10,741 bases of DNA from an uncultured Actinomycetes bacterium (GCA_900313875.1 OMSY01000002.1:1-10741), one strand, 5' to 3'; shown: positions 1 through 7,930, counted from the stretch's first letter. Notes: generated by a model from the sequence alone, not told the origin. Made by a program: numbers and translations.

Positions 1-1626
1 CTTTCAGAACTGCTTTCGTGCATCTGCGTCGCTGCAGATGCGCTTGACAAGCGCAAGGAAGAGGTCAACCGCCTCAACGTATTCCCCGTGCCCGATGGCG
101 ATACCGGCACCAACATGTCCCTCACCCTGCAGACGGTCACCAAGGAGCTGCAGGCCCTGCCCGTCACGGCCTCGGCCGAGGATTTCAGGAAAGCCATCAT
201 CCATGGCTCGCTCATGGGCGCACGCGGCAACTCTGGCGTCATCACGAGTCAGATCCTGCGCGGTATCTGCGAGGGTGCGACCAACCTCGAGGACTTCGAT
301 GGACCCTCCATCGCGGCTGCTCTCCAGAATGCCGTGACCGTCGCCTTCCAGGCCGTGCGCAAGCCGGTCGAGGGCACCATCCTCACCGTCATCCGCGACA
401 TCGCCGATGCGGCCAGCAAGGCGGTCGACGAGGGCAAGGACACCCATGACGTGCTCCGTGCAGTCGCTGCCGAGGCGTTCGCCTCCGTCAAGCGCACGCC
501 GGACCTCCTGCCCGTGCTCAAGGAGAACGGTGTCGTCGATGCCGGCGGTTTCGGGCTCGCCATCGTGACCGAGGCCTTCGTCGGTGCGGTCACGGGCGAT
601 GGCGGGGAGCTTCCCGACGCCTACACCTTCACCCGTCCCGAACCCAAGGTCGAGATCGAGCTCATCAACGACTGGGCGGGCAGCAAGTACCTCTACTGCA
701 CCGAGTTCCTGTTCCATGGCGAGGGGATCGATGAGGACGAGGTCCGCGCGTTCCTCCCCACCAAGGGCGATTGCGACCTGTTCGTCGGGTCATCTCCCCA
801 CTACAAGGTCCATGTGCATACCGACCATCCCGGTGAGGTCCTGAGCTTCATGACCGACCGCGGTCAGGTTTCCGAGGTCTTCATCCACAACATGAAGCTT
901 CAGAGCGATGAGCGCAACGAGCAGCTCAAGGAAGAAGACCCGGAGAACGACGAACCGGCGAAGCCGCTCGGTTTCGTGGCCGTCGCATCGGGTGACGGTA
1001 TGGCCAAGATACTCGAGTCGCTCGGGGTCGACCTCGTGGTCAAGGGCGGTCAGACGATGAACCCGTCCACGGCCGACCTCCTCGATGCGGTCAACAAGGT
1101 CAATGCCGAGCAGGTGATCATCCTGCCCGACAACGGGAACATCGTGATGGCCGCGCAGTCAGCCGCCGGCGAGGCTGACAGGCCCTGTGCCGTCGTGCCC
1201 ACCAAGACGGTGCCCGACGCCTTCGCGGCGATGCTCGCCGTCGATCCCGAGGCATCCCTCGAGGAGAACGTCGAGAGCATGACCGAGGCCTTCTCGGAGA
1301 TCGTCTGCGGTGAGGTCACCCATGCGATCAAGCGGTCGAAGGACGAGAACGGCAAGACCATCCGCAAGGGTGATGTCATCGGCATCTCCGATGGTGCCAT
1401 CAAGGTGGTCGGCCGCGATGTGGTCCAGGTCACCTGCGACCTCATCTGCAAGCTCGTCGGTGATGACGACGACTACGACACGCTGACCATCCTTGCTGGA
1501 AGCGACCTGCCCGACAAGGAGTTCGAGAACCTCGTCGAACGTCTCGAGGAGGCGCTACCCGACTTCGACATCGACCAGCATCGCGGCGACCAGCCGCTGT
1601 ATCCGGTCGTCTTCTCGATAGAGTGA
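1..1626 (+). CDS. fakA: DAK2-domain fatty acid kinase-like protein (FakA/YloV family), 5' partial
   Basis: The reading frame is open from the first base and ends at TGA 1624-1626, giving 541 codons; by comparison with YloV-type proteins about 10-15 N-terminal residues are missing. The DhaL-type kinase signature DGDTGTNMS lies at codons 32-40; its aspartates bind Mg-ATP in the family. A middle domain carries YCTEF (Cys at codon 233) and HVHTDHPG (from codon 271), both typical of FakA/YloV. The C-terminal third resembles the DegV-like region. In Bacillota, FakA phosphorylates fatty acids held by FakB (DegV) proteins, feeding exogenous acyl chains into phospholipid synthesis in the cytoplasm. 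No FakB gene is visible here, so the substrate is inferred from the family. recG starts 7 bp downstream, matching the conserved yloV-recG order, so co-transcription is likely. An older name would be dihydroxyacetone kinase-like protein. Family confidence is high, exact substrate moderate. Confidence 0.9.
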   Translation, partial: LSELLSCICVAADALDKRKEEVNRLNVFPVPDGDTGTNMSLTLQTVTKELQALPVTASAEDFRKAIIHGSLMGARGNSGVITSQILRGICEGATNLEDFDGPSIAAALQNAVTVAFQAVRKPVEGTILTVIRDIADAASKAVDEGKDTHDVLRAVAAEAFASVKRTPDLLPVLKENGVVDAGGFGLAIVTEAFVGAVTGDGGELPDAYTFTRPEPKVEIELINDWAGSKYLYCTEFLFHGEGIDEDEVRAFLPTKGDCDLFVGSSPHYKVHVHTDHPGEVLSFMTDRGQVSEVFIHNMKLQSDERNEQLKEEDPENDEPAKPLGFVAVASGDGMAKILESLGVDLVVKGGQTMNPSTADLLDAVNKVNAEQVIILPDNGNIVMAAQSAAGEADRPCAVVPTKTVPDAFAAMLAVDPEASLEENVESMTEAFSEIVCGEVTHAIKRSKDENGKTIRKGDVIGISDGAIKVVGRDVVQVTCDLICKLVGDDDDYDTLTILAGSDLPDKEFENLVERLEEALPDFDIDQHRGDQPLYPVVFSIE

Positions 1627-1633
1627 CCGCGCC

Positions 1634-3787
1634 ATGACATCCGAGCGCATCCGGCAGACGGCCCTGCTCCACGAACCCGTCTCGTCGCTGCGCTTCGTCA
1701 AGGCTGCCCGTGCCGGTCAGCTCGAACGTCTCGGTATCCACACGCGTCGTGATCTCATAGAGCATTTCCCGCGTCGTTACCTCGATATGACCGAGGTGAC
1801 CTCGGTCGAGGCTGCCCGCATCGGTGACCAGGTCACGTGCGTGGGCACGGTCGGTGAGGTCACGGTGAGGCGTCCGCGTCGCAGGCTCACCATCGTGGAG
1901 GCGTCCCTCATCGATGAATCCGGCGTCCTGTTCGGTACCTGGTTCAATCAGCCTTGGGTGGCGAACAACCTGAAAACCGGTACCCGCGTGACCTTCTCGG
2001 GGACCGTCGAGTTCAACTTCGGCTACAAGCGGATGAACTCGCCTTTCTTCGAGGTGCTCGGCGAGGGACCGGACGATGGGAGCGGGGTCGGGCGGGTCAT
2101 AGCCATACATCCCCTGACGGAGGGCATCTCCTCGGCCTGGATGCGCCGTCTCGTGGCGACGGCGCTCGAGGATGCGGACCTCGTCTGCGACCCCCTGCCC
2201 GTGGAGCTGCGGGTCAAACGCGACCTCATGCCGCGCAAGGACGCCTGGCATGACGTGCATTTCCCCGCGACGATGGAACTCGCCCAGCAGGCACGCGAGC
2301 GTCTCGCCTACGAGGAGCTGCTCTGCCTGCAGCTGTTCCTGCGGATGAGACGGCTGGGTGAGTCGGGTGAGGTGATGCCCATCCCGCACCGTGTGGATGG
2401 CCCGCTGCTTGCCCGGATGCGTTCGGAGCTTCCCTTCGCGCTCACCGACGAGCAGGAGACCGCGTTCGGGGAGATTGCCGCCGACATGGCTTCCGAACGC
2501 ATCATGAACCGCATGCTGCTCGGTGACGTGGGCACGGGCAAGACCGCGATTGCGTTGCTCTCCCTCGTGATAGCCGCGGATTCGGGCAGGCAAGCATGCA
2601 TGATGGCGCCGACATCCGTCCTTGCGGAGCAGTACCGCGTCAAGCTCGGTCCGCTGCTCGATGCCGTCGGCATCCCCTGGGCCCTGCTCACCGGTGCCAG
2701 CTCCTCGTCGGAACGCGAGCGCATACGCGGGGGGCTTGCCGATGGGAGCATACGGGTGGCCTTCGGTACCCATGCCCTCATCGAACCGGACATCACCTTC
2801 GACACGTTGTCGCTCGTCATCATCGACGAGCAACATCGGTTCGGGGTCGAGCAGCGGAGCGCCCTGCGCGCCAAGGGCCCCGGGTGCGACCTCCTCGTCA
2901 TGACGGCCACCCCCATCCCGCGCACGCTCGCCCTCACGCTGTACGGCGACCTCGAGTGCTCGTATCTGCGCACCCGCCCGAAGGCGACGGCACCGACCGC
3001 GACGAAGCTCCTCACCAAACGGGGTATCGCCCGGGCGTACGATGCTGTCCGCAGGGCCCATGCGGAAGGGCGTCAGGCATACATCGTCTGTCCGCTCGTG
3101 GGTGTGAAGACGGGCAGGAAGGATGACGGGGCGACCGAGGACCTGAACCGGCGTATCGAGGCCGGAGATGACGTGACCGACATGAAGGCCGCCATCGACG
3201 AGCAGCGGTTCCTCGCGACGAAGGTCTTCCCGCAGATGGAGGTCGGGCTCGTGACCGGGCGCATGGGCTTTGAGGAGAAGGAAGCGGTCATGCAGCGTTT
3301 CCGTGATGGGGACATCGACGTGCTCGTCTCGACGACCGTCATCGAGGTGGGGGTGGACGTCCCCAACGCGACGGTCATGGTGGTGCACGATGCCGACCGG
3401 TTCGGCCTTTCCCAGCTCCATCAGCTGCGTGGACGTGTGGGGAGGGGGGAGCATCCTGGCGAGGTCTACCTCATCGCCACGGCACGCACGGAGGAGGCGC
3501 GGAAGCGCCTGGGCGCACTCGAGGCGACCGACGATGGTTTCAAGCTTGCGGAATACGATCTCGCCCTGCGCCATGAGGGGGACGTGCTCGGTTGCCGTCA
3601 GCATGGCTATCCACCGCTGAAGCTCGTCGATATCGAACGTGACCGCCCTCTCATCGATGCCGCACATGAGGATGCGCGGATGCTGCTCGAACGGCATCCC
3701 GGTCTTGACGATGCGGTCTGCCGTCCTCTTGCCGAAGAGCTTCATGAGCGTTTCGGCAAGGCATCGCAACATGGTGATGGGGCCTGA
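1634..3787 (+). CDS. recG: ATP-dependent DNA helicase RecG
   Basis: RecG is a superfamily 2 double-stranded DNA translocase that remodels stalled replication forks and branch-migrates Holliday junctions. The 717-residue product is close to the usual length (E. coli about 693). The N-terminal part carries the wedge/OB region that binds branched DNA (roughly residues 50-160). Helicase motifs follow in order: Walker A GDVGTGKT at 297-304, the DEQH box at 398-401 (DEQHRFG is typical of RecG), TATPIPRT at 424-431, and motif VI QLRGRVGRG at 597-605. The ATG at 1634 is 7 bp after the upstream stop; no strong Shine-Dalgarno is visible, which fits translational coupling to the preceding gene. The product ends with a short TRG-like C-terminal region. 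A 118-bp gap separates it from rsmD. Assignment is secure. Confidence 0.97.
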   Translation: MTSERIRQTALLHEPVSSLRFVKAARAGQLERLGIHTRRDLIEHFPRRYLDMTEVTSVEAARIGDQVTCVGTVGEVTVRRPRRRLTIVEASLIDESGVLFGTWFNQPWVANNLKTGTRVTFSGTVEFNFGYKRMNSPFFEVLGEGPDDGSGVGRVIAIHPLTEGISSAWMRRLVATALEDADLVCDPLPVELRVKRDLMPRKDAWHDVHFPATMELAQQARERLAYEELLCLQLFLRMRRLGESGEVMPIPHRVDGPLLARMRSELPFALTDEQETAFGEIAADMASERIMNRMLLGDVGTGKTAIALLSLVIAADSGRQACMMAPTSVLAEQYRVKLGPLLDAVGIPWALLTGASSSSERERIRGGLADGSIRVAFGTHALIEPDITFDTLSLVIIDEQHRFGVEQRSALRAKGPGCDLLVMTATPIPRTLALTLYGDLECSYLRTRPKATAPTATKLLTKRGIARAYDAVRRAHAEGRQAYIVCPLVGVKTGRKDDGATEDLNRRIEAGDDVTDMKAAIDEQRFLATKVFPQMEVGLVTGRMGFEEKEAVMQRFRDGDIDVLVSTTVIEVGVDVPNATVMVVHDADRFGLSQLHQLRGRVGRGEHPGEVYLIATARTEEARKRLGALEATDDGFKLAEYDLALRHEGDVLGCRQHGYPPLKLVDIERDRPLIDAAHEDARMLLERHPGLDDAVCRPLAEELHERFGKASQHGDGA

Positions 3788-3905
3788 TCTGCGGGAAGGC
3801 TGCCTGCAGGCAGGGAGGGGATGTGCGGGAAGATGGACGGTCGCGCTTGCGTGCAGGTGGAGCCGGGACATGATGAGGAGACGGTGGGAAGGGGAGTGTG
3901 AGAGG

Positions 3906-4496
3906 ATGCGCATCATAGCGGGCGAGTACAGGGGCAGACGGCTCGAGGCCCCCTCCGGTCGGGACACGCGCCCGACCACGGACCGGGTGCGCGAGGGTCT
4001 GATGTCCGCGGTCCACAGTGCGCTCGGGGGGTTCGATGGCCTCTCGGTGCTCGATGCCTTCGCGGGGAGCGGTGCACTCGGTCTCGAGGCGCTGTCACGT
4101 GGCGCCGCACGCTGCACGTTCCTCGATACCTCGCGCAGGGCGCGTGACGTCATCAAGCGCAACGTGGGCACACTCGGGCTCTCCGATGACCGTGTCGCGG
4201 TCCTGTCGGTCGATGCCTTCCAACTTGCAGGTCGTGGCACTGTGCCCGGTTCCCCGTTCGACCTCATCTTCCTGGACCCGCCCTATGCCCGTACGGACCA
4301 TGAGGTGCTCGGGCTCGTGGATGGGCTCGGGCGGAAGGGCATGCTGGCCGAAGGTTCGCTCGTGGTCTACGAGTATTCGCTTGAGGGTGGATGTGATTGC
4401 GGTCTGCTCGGTGAAGGATTTACACTTGTCGCGCAGAAGCGTTATGGCGATACGGGCGTCTCGCTCATCGCCTATGGAAGAGGAGGGGACTCATGA
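3906..4496 (+). CDS. rsmD: 16S rRNA (guanine(966)-N2)-methyltransferase RsmD
   Basis: RsmD uses S-adenosylmethionine to methylate G966 of 16S rRNA during 30S assembly. The product is 196 residues, normal for the family. It starts with the signature MRIIAGEYRGRRL and continues with TRPTTDRVRE (residues 21-30), both diagnostic of RsmD. SAM-binding motif I is LDAFAGSGALG at 49-59, and the catalytic (D/N)PPY motif is DPPY at 124-127. The frame is open further upstream to about 3639, but that extension lies over the end of recG and lacks family similarity, so the ATG at 3906 is chosen; GGGGAG at 3891-3896 sits about 9 nt upstream. The stop codon overlaps the coaD start (ATGA, 4493-4496), indicating translational coupling. 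The rsmD-coaD pair is widely conserved. Confidence 0.95.
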   Translation: MRIIAGEYRGRRLEAPSGRDTRPTTDRVREGLMSAVHSALGGFDGLSVLDAFAGSGALGLEALSRGAARCTFLDTSRRARDVIKRNVGTLGLSDDRVAVLSVDAFQLAGRGTVPGSPFDLIFLDPPYARTDHEVLGLVDGLGRKGMLAEGSLVVYEYSLEGGCDCGLLGEGFTLVAQKRYGDTGVSLIAYGRGGDS

Positions 4497-4990
4497 TCCG
4501 CACTGCACTCGTTCCGGGAACGTTCGATCCGCTCACCTCAGGTCATCTCGAGATCATCGAGCGTTCGGCGCAGATCTTCGACGACATCATCGTCGGCGTC
4601 GCCGAGTCCCCTCGCAAGGGCGTCGGGACGATGTTCACGCTTGAGGAGCGGGTGGAGCTTGCTGCCGTGGCGTGCAGGGGCATTCCCAACGTGGAGGTCC
4701 GTGCCTTCAGGAACCTCCTCGTCGATTTCGCCCACGAGGTGGGAGCGGCTGCCATCGTCAAGGGCTTGCGTGTCGTCACGGATTTCGAGTCCGAGTTCCA
4801 GCAGTCTGCGCTCAACTACCGGATGAGCCCCGACCTCGAGACCCTCTTCATCATGTCCGCACCGGAACACATGTACCTCTCGTCCTCGCTCGTCCGGGAG
4901 ATCGCGCAGCTCAAGGGCAACCTGATGGGGTTCGTGCCGCCCAATGTGGGCGCGGTCCTCGTCGAGCGCTTCGGATGCACGTACGAGTAG
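4493..4990 (+). CDS. coaD: Phosphopantetheine adenylyltransferase CoaD
   Basis: CoaD transfers AMP from ATP to 4'-phosphopantetheine, giving dephospho-CoA, the penultimate step of coenzyme A synthesis. The 165-residue product has the usual length. The nucleotidyltransferase motif PGTFDPLTSGH occupies residues 8-18, with His18 in the position of the catalytic T/HxGH histidine. KGLR at 90-93, DFESEFQ just after it, and SSSLVR at 130-135 complete the ATP and phosphopantetheine site. The ATG overlaps the rsmD stop by 4 bp and has AGGAGGGG about 4-6 nt upstream, so it is probably made from the rsmD message. The motif is KGLR where E. coli has RGLR, as also in other Actinomycetota. Assignment is secure. 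Confidence 0.97.
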   Translation: MIRTALVPGTFDPLTSGHLEIIERSAQIFDDIIVGVAESPRKGVGTMFTLEERVELAAVACRGIPNVEVRAFRNLLVDFAHEVGAAAIVKGLRVVTDFESEFQQSALNYRMSPDLETLFIMSAPEHMYLSSSLVREIAQLKGNLMGFVPPNVGAVLVERFGCTYE

Positions 4991-5067
4991 GGTAGCTGGC
5001 TCTTTCCCCGTGTACATGTCCAAGGGCTTGTCCCATCCGCATCCCGTGCCTTCGGCCCAGGGTGCCT

Positions 5068-5098
5068 GTCCCTGATTGCCCGCACGGCGGTCAGGGAC
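5068..5098. repeat. Inverted repeat downstream of coaD, possible terminator or operator
   Basis: Perfect 8-bp arms GTCCCTGA (5068-5075) and TCAGGGAC (5091-5098) enclose a 15-nt loop that contains a further 3-bp GCC/GGC pairing. No U-rich tail follows, so it is a poor intrinsic terminator. It lies between the coaD stop and the promoter at 5105 and could serve as a coaD 3' end, a transcript-stabilising hairpin or an operator. CAGGG at 5058-5062 can pair with the same CCCTG (5070-5074), giving a competing smaller hairpin. Confidence 0.45.
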
Positions 5099-5104
5099 CG
5101 CTTG

Positions 5105-5113
5105 TGCTACAAT
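5105..5113 (+). promoter_or_regulatory. Extended -10 promoter for the UroD-like gene
   Basis: TGC followed by TACAAT (5108-5113) matches an extended -10 element (TGnTANAAT). It is about 44 nt upstream of the GTG start at 5157. No convincing -35 hexamer lies 16-18 bp upstream, which is tolerated by extended -10 promoters. A similar TACAATG occurs upstream of dtd (8864-8870), which supports it as a promoter form used by this genome. Confidence 0.5.
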
Positions 5114-5156
5114 GCCCGCTGTCATATCAAACGGTCGAGGCGGAGGTGGAAGTAGC

Positions 5157-5945
5157 GTGGCGTTGGCAAGTCTTCCCGAGAGGGGGTTCGGCTTCTCGTG
5201 GGCCCTGCCCCATGGCAGCGAGCTGATCACGAAGACCGTTGCACCGACCTTCATGTTCGTGGATTACGAGACGTTCGTGAACACCAACATCCGTCACCGC
5301 CTCAACAAGCGCATGGTGGATGCCTATGTCTCCATCGACGCGCCGCTCTGGCTACTCGCCTCGGTCTATGGTTGGGATTCGGTCCAGGATATCTTCCGGA
5401 ATGCCGGCGAGGCTGCCGGCGCGCTCGACCGGGCATGTGACCATGTCATCAGATGCATGGAGGGTGCGCGGGACGCCGGTGCGGATGCCATCATCCTCTG
5501 CGACGACCTCTGCGGCGCCCATGGACCGGTACTCGACCCGCGGTTCGTGGTCGAGTACCTCATGCCGCTGTACCTGCGGTTCGCCAAGGTCGCGGACAGC
5601 CTCGGGATCCAGCTCATCTTCCATTCGGATGGGGATATCCGCGAATACTATCCCCGGTTGGCCGCTGACGGGTTTGCGGGCGTGCATGTCGCCCATCCGG
5701 CCTATGAGCAGACCGCCGAGCTGTTCGCGGCAGCATGGGAGCATGGTCTGCTGCCCCTTGGTGGTCTGGTGACCGCACGGGTCGAGAGCGATGGTCCCGC
5801 CGAGCTTGCAGCGTTCGCCGCACGGCTGGCGAAGGAGGGTCCTGCGCTCATCTGCGACGATGGTGCCGTCAGCTCGCGCGAGGAGTTCGAGTCCATCCTC
5901 GAGGCCATGCAGCTCTGCCGGGCATCCGTGGAAGGCGGTTCATAG
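5157..5945 (+). CDS. Short uroporphyrinogen decarboxylase (URO-D) superfamily protein
   Basis: The 262-residue product resembles the URO-D superfamily, which includes HemE and the MtaA/CmuA cobamide-dependent methyltransferases. Visible family-like segments are [17 protein letters not shown] (Cys115, Asp116-117), a pattern like the superfamily's 'D...G..LSP' region, then IFHSDGDI (His156) where methyltransferases have H-x-C-G, and GGLVTARV near the C-terminus, in the place of the GN-DP loop. HemE's N-terminal substrate motif (RQAGR) is absent, and the protein is about 80 residues shorter than typical 340-residue members, so it is not true HemE. It also lacks the His-x-Cys zinc motif of MtaA. 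The GTG at 5157 is chosen because GGAGGT (5142-5147) lies 9 nt upstream; the frame is open back to 5076, but that stretch is low-complexity and lies over the promoter. The actual reaction is unknown; it could be a methyltransferase-like or non-catalytic homologue. It is followed by rph after 47 bp. Confidence 0.75.
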   Translation: MALASLPERGFGFSWALPHGSELITKTVAPTFMFVDYETFVNTNIRHRLNKRMVDAYVSIDAPLWLLASVYGWDSVQDIFRNAGEAAGALDRACDHVIRCMEGARDAGADAIILCDDLCGAHGPVLDPRFVVEYLMPLYLRFAKVADSLGIQLIFHSDGDIREYYPRLAADGFAGVHVAHPAYEQTAELFAAAWEHGLLPLGGLVTARVESDGPAELAAFAARLAKEGPALICDDGAVSSREEFESILEAMQLCRASVEGGS

Positions 5946-5992
5946 CCAGGTCCGTATACCATCGGGATTCACGATCCCATCAGGAGGATTCG

Positions 5993-6757
5993 ATGTCAGA
6001 TACCCCAATCAGCTCGAAGGGGCTGTATTCCTGCGACCGTTCCCGTTCCTTCGGACGCTCGAACGACCAGATCAGGCCGGTCACCATCACGCGCAACTAT
6101 CTGAAGCATGCGCCGGGTTCGGTACTCATCGAGTTCGGTGATACCAAGGTGCTCTGTGCCGCGAGCATCGAGGAACGCGTCGGTCTCTGGCGCAAGGGCT
6201 CGGGCCTCGGGTGGGTGACGGCGGAGTATGCCATGCTTCCCGAGAGCACGACGAAGCGGACGCCCCGCGAGTTCCATGGGCAGAAGGGCCGGTCGCAGGA
6301 GATACAGCGCTTCATCGGGCGATGCCTGCGCACGGTGGTGGATATGGCGCATATGGGCGGTGAGGTCACCGTCACGGTCGATTGCGATGTCATCCAGGCA
6401 GATGGGGGTACGCGCACCGCTGCCATCACCGGTGCTTGGGTCGCATTGCACGATGCCTTCGAGACCTGGAAGAAGGCGGGCAAGATCAAGGCGAACCCCT
6501 TGATGGACCAGATCGCCGCCGTCAGCGTGGGCATGGTCGATGGCGAGCTCGTCTGTGACCTCGACTATGCCGAGGACAGCAATGCGGAGGTCGACATGAA
6601 CCTCGTCATGAACGGTCATGGCGATATCATCGAGATCCAGGGCACGGGGGAGCGTACTCCGTTCTCGCGTGAGAAGCTCATGCGCTTGCTCGACCTCGCG
6701 CAGGCGGGCGTGAACGAGCTCCTCGCGCTGCAGAGGGCGGCCATCGCGGAAGGGTGA
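5993..6757 (+). CDS. rph: Ribonuclease PH
   Basis: RNase PH is a phosphate-dependent 3'-5' exoribonuclease that trims tRNA 3' ends in the cytoplasm as a hexameric ring. The product is 254 residues. Family motifs are unbroken: [10 protein letters not shown] (20-29), GDTKVLC (49-55) followed by ASIEE, a [11 protein letters not shown] segment, [12 protein letters not shown], and the catalytic [14 protein letters not shown] from residue 135. The ATG at 5993 has AGGAGG at 5982-5987, 5 nt upstream. This start gives an extension of about 17 residues before the FGRSND motif, longer than E. coli RNase PH, and no other in-frame ATG, GTG or TTG is available inside it. A weak -10-like TATACC lies at 5955-5960. 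rdgB follows, a common pairing. Assignment is secure. Confidence 0.97.
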   Translation: MSDTPISSKGLYSCDRSRSFGRSNDQIRPVTITRNYLKHAPGSVLIEFGDTKVLCAASIEERVGLWRKGSGLGWVTAEYAMLPESTTKRTPREFHGQKGRSQEIQRFIGRCLRTVVDMAHMGGEVTVTVDCDVIQADGGTRTAAITGAWVALHDAFETWKKAGKIKANPLMDQIAAVSVGMVDGELVCDLDYAEDSNAEVDMNLVMNGHGDIIEIQGTGERTPFSREKLMRLLDLAQAGVNELLALQRAAIAEG

Positions 6758-6828
6758 GGGTCTGGTTCCTGGCTGCATGCAACGGCATGTGGGGAGAAGA
6801 GAGTCGATAGGGAAGGATGCGGGTCGAG

Positions 6829-7428
6829 ATGAAGCAGGTGATCGTCGCAACCAACAATGCGCACAAGCTCTCGGAGATAGAGACGGCGCTCGATTTCCCG
6901 GGCTGGGAGTTCGCGCCCCTGTCAACGCTCGAGGCGTATCCCGAGCCGGAGGAGGATGGCGAGACCTTCGAGGACAATGCGCGGATCAAGGCGCGTGCGG
7001 CTTTCGAGCATGGGGGCAGGGCGACGGTAGCGGATGACTCGGGACTGGTCGTCGATGCGCTCGATGGTGCACCGGGCGTGCATTCGAGCCGCTATGCGGG
7101 GACGCATGGTGATGATGAGGCCAACAACGCCAAGCTGCTCGAGGAGCTCGCGGGCGTTCCCGATGAGCGCCGAACGGCCCGGTTCGTCTCCGTTCTCGTC
7201 TTCATCGATGAGGATGGTTCCGAGACGGTGGCCCGGGGTACGGTCGAAGGGCGCATCGGCCACGAGCTGCATGGTAAGGGGGGATTCGGCTACGATCCCC
7301 TGTTCCTGCCCGATGAGTTCGGCGGCGAGAAGACCATGGCCGAGGTGCCGATGAGCGAGAAGAACAGGATCTCTCACCGGGGGAACGCCCTGCGGGAGCT
7401 GAGACGGAAGTTGGAATCGGGGCTGTAG
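6829..7428 (+). CDS. rdgB: XTP/dITP diphosphatase (RdgB/HAM1 family)
   Basis: This enzyme hydrolyses dITP, XTP and related deaminated purine nucleotides to monophosphates, keeping them out of DNA and RNA. The product is 199 residues, the usual length. Motifs seen: ATNNAHK (7-13, the T-x-N-x-x-K substrate loop), DDSGL at 69-73 with the catalytic Asp69, the GVHSSRYAG segment, GFGYDP at 152-157 and NRISHRG near the C-terminus. The ATG at 6829 is chosen because the residue numbers then coincide with E. coli RdgB (Asn10, Lys13, Asp69). An in-frame ATG at 6817 would add four residues and cannot be excluded; GGAAGG (6811-6816) is 12 nt from 6829 and abuts 6817. It follows rph after about 70 bp and is the last + strand gene before the terminator at 7504. 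Confidence 0.95.
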   Translation: MKQVIVATNNAHKLSEIETALDFPGWEFAPLSTLEAYPEPEEDGETFEDNARIKARAAFEHGGRATVADDSGLVVDALDGAPGVHSSRYAGTHGDDEANNAKLLEELAGVPDERRTARFVSVLVFIDEDGSETVARGTVEGRIGHELHGKGGFGYDPLFLPDEFGGEKTMAEVPMSEKNRISHRGNALRELRRKLESGL

Positions 7429-7503
7429 GCGGTGCGGCCCGGTGCGTCATCCGACGCCATCCGGTGCAGAAACCCCAGGAAAACCCACCATCACCGAAGA
7501 TAA

Positions 7504-7536
7504 GCAGGTCAGGAGTCCGATAGGCTCCTGACCTGC
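7504..7536. terminator. Bidirectional intrinsic terminator between rdgB and the tRNA genes
   Basis: Perfect 12-bp arms GCAGGTCAGGAG (7504-7515) and CTCCTGACCTGC (7525-7536) enclose a 9-nt loop. On the + strand the hairpin is followed by ATGTTTCC; on the minus strand by TTATCTTC. Both tails are only moderately U-rich. The site lies exactly between the end of rdgB (+) and the 3' end of the minus-strand tRNA pair, so it can end both convergent transcripts. Confidence 0.85.
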
Positions 7537-7544
7537 ATGTTTCC

Positions 7545-7620
7545 TGGAGCGGCGGACGGGACTCGAACCCGCAACAATCAGCTTGGAAGGCTGAGGCTCT
7601 ACCAATTGAACTACCGCCGC
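7545..7620 (-). tRNA. tRNA-Gly (anticodon UCC)
   Basis: On the minus strand the 5' GCGGCGG (7620-7614) pairs with 3' CCGCCGC (7555-7549), followed by discriminator U and a genome-encoded CCA (7547-7545). The D arm contains AGTTCAATTGGTAGAGC and the T arm GGGTTCGAGTCCC. The anticodon stem TCAGC/GCTGA holds loop CTTCCAA, so the anticodon is UCC, reading GGA and GGG glycine codons. Length is 76 nt including CCA. It is 3 nt from the upstream tRNA-Pro and shares its transcript. Confidence 0.97.
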
Positions 7621-7623
7621 ATA

Positions 7624-7700
<77 letters not shown>

Positions 7701-7748
7701 GGTCACATGGTCATGGGCGACCGGACGTGGCTCGCCCAAAGCAGAACA

Positions 7749-7778
7749 AGTATAGGCGAAAGGATATGCGGACGGCAA
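7749..7778 (-). promoter_or_regulatory. Promoter of the tRNA-Pro/tRNA-Gly unit
   Basis: Read on the minus strand, TTGCCG (7778-7773, 4 of 6 matches to TTGACA) is followed after 18 bp by TATACT (7754-7749, 5 of 6 matches to TATAAT). Transcription would start near 7742, giving a leader of about 40 nt before the mature tRNA-Pro 5' end at 7700. The leader contains a 7-bp hairpin (arms at 7714-7720 and 7732-7738). Confidence 0.6.
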
Positions 7779-7815
7779 GGCGGCAAATGCCCATCAGCAG
7801 AATCAGCCATCCCGA

Positions 7816-7836
7816 TGACACGGTGAGTGACACGGT
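7816..7836. repeat. Tandem 9-bp direct repeat TGACACGGT
   Basis: TGACACGGT occurs at 7816-7824 and again at 7828-7836, a 12-nt period with a 3-nt spacer (GAG). It lies about 40-60 bp upstream of the tRNA-unit -35 on the minus strand and about 100 bp upstream of the + strand terminator-like hairpin. Spaced direct repeats of this kind can be regulator sites, but no function can be shown from sequence. Confidence 0.5.
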
Positions 7837-7930
7837 CGTCTGCTCGCAGGGGACCACCTCATGCAGGAGCCCCGTCTTCTCCCGGCGTATCGGGGGAGAG
7901 ACCCCCCTCGATCGTCCCACGCGCCCTCGG

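Noticed and set aside
3800..3813. A perfect 14-bp palindrome CTGCCTGCAGGCAG just after recG, considered as a terminator
   Set aside because: There is no loop and no U tract, and rsmD downstream has no visible promoter of its own, so read-through is more likely.
1442..4267. A 941-codon open frame on the minus strand antisense to recG and rsmD
   Set aside because: It is the codon-position shadow of GC-rich genes; recG and rsmD on the + strand carry complete family motifs, and the antisense product has Arg/His-rich, motif-free composition.
5157..5945. Annotation of the UroD-like gene as hemE
   Set aside because: The RQAGR substrate motif and about 80 residues of the barrel are missing, so haem-pathway uroporphyrinogen decarboxylase activity is not supported.
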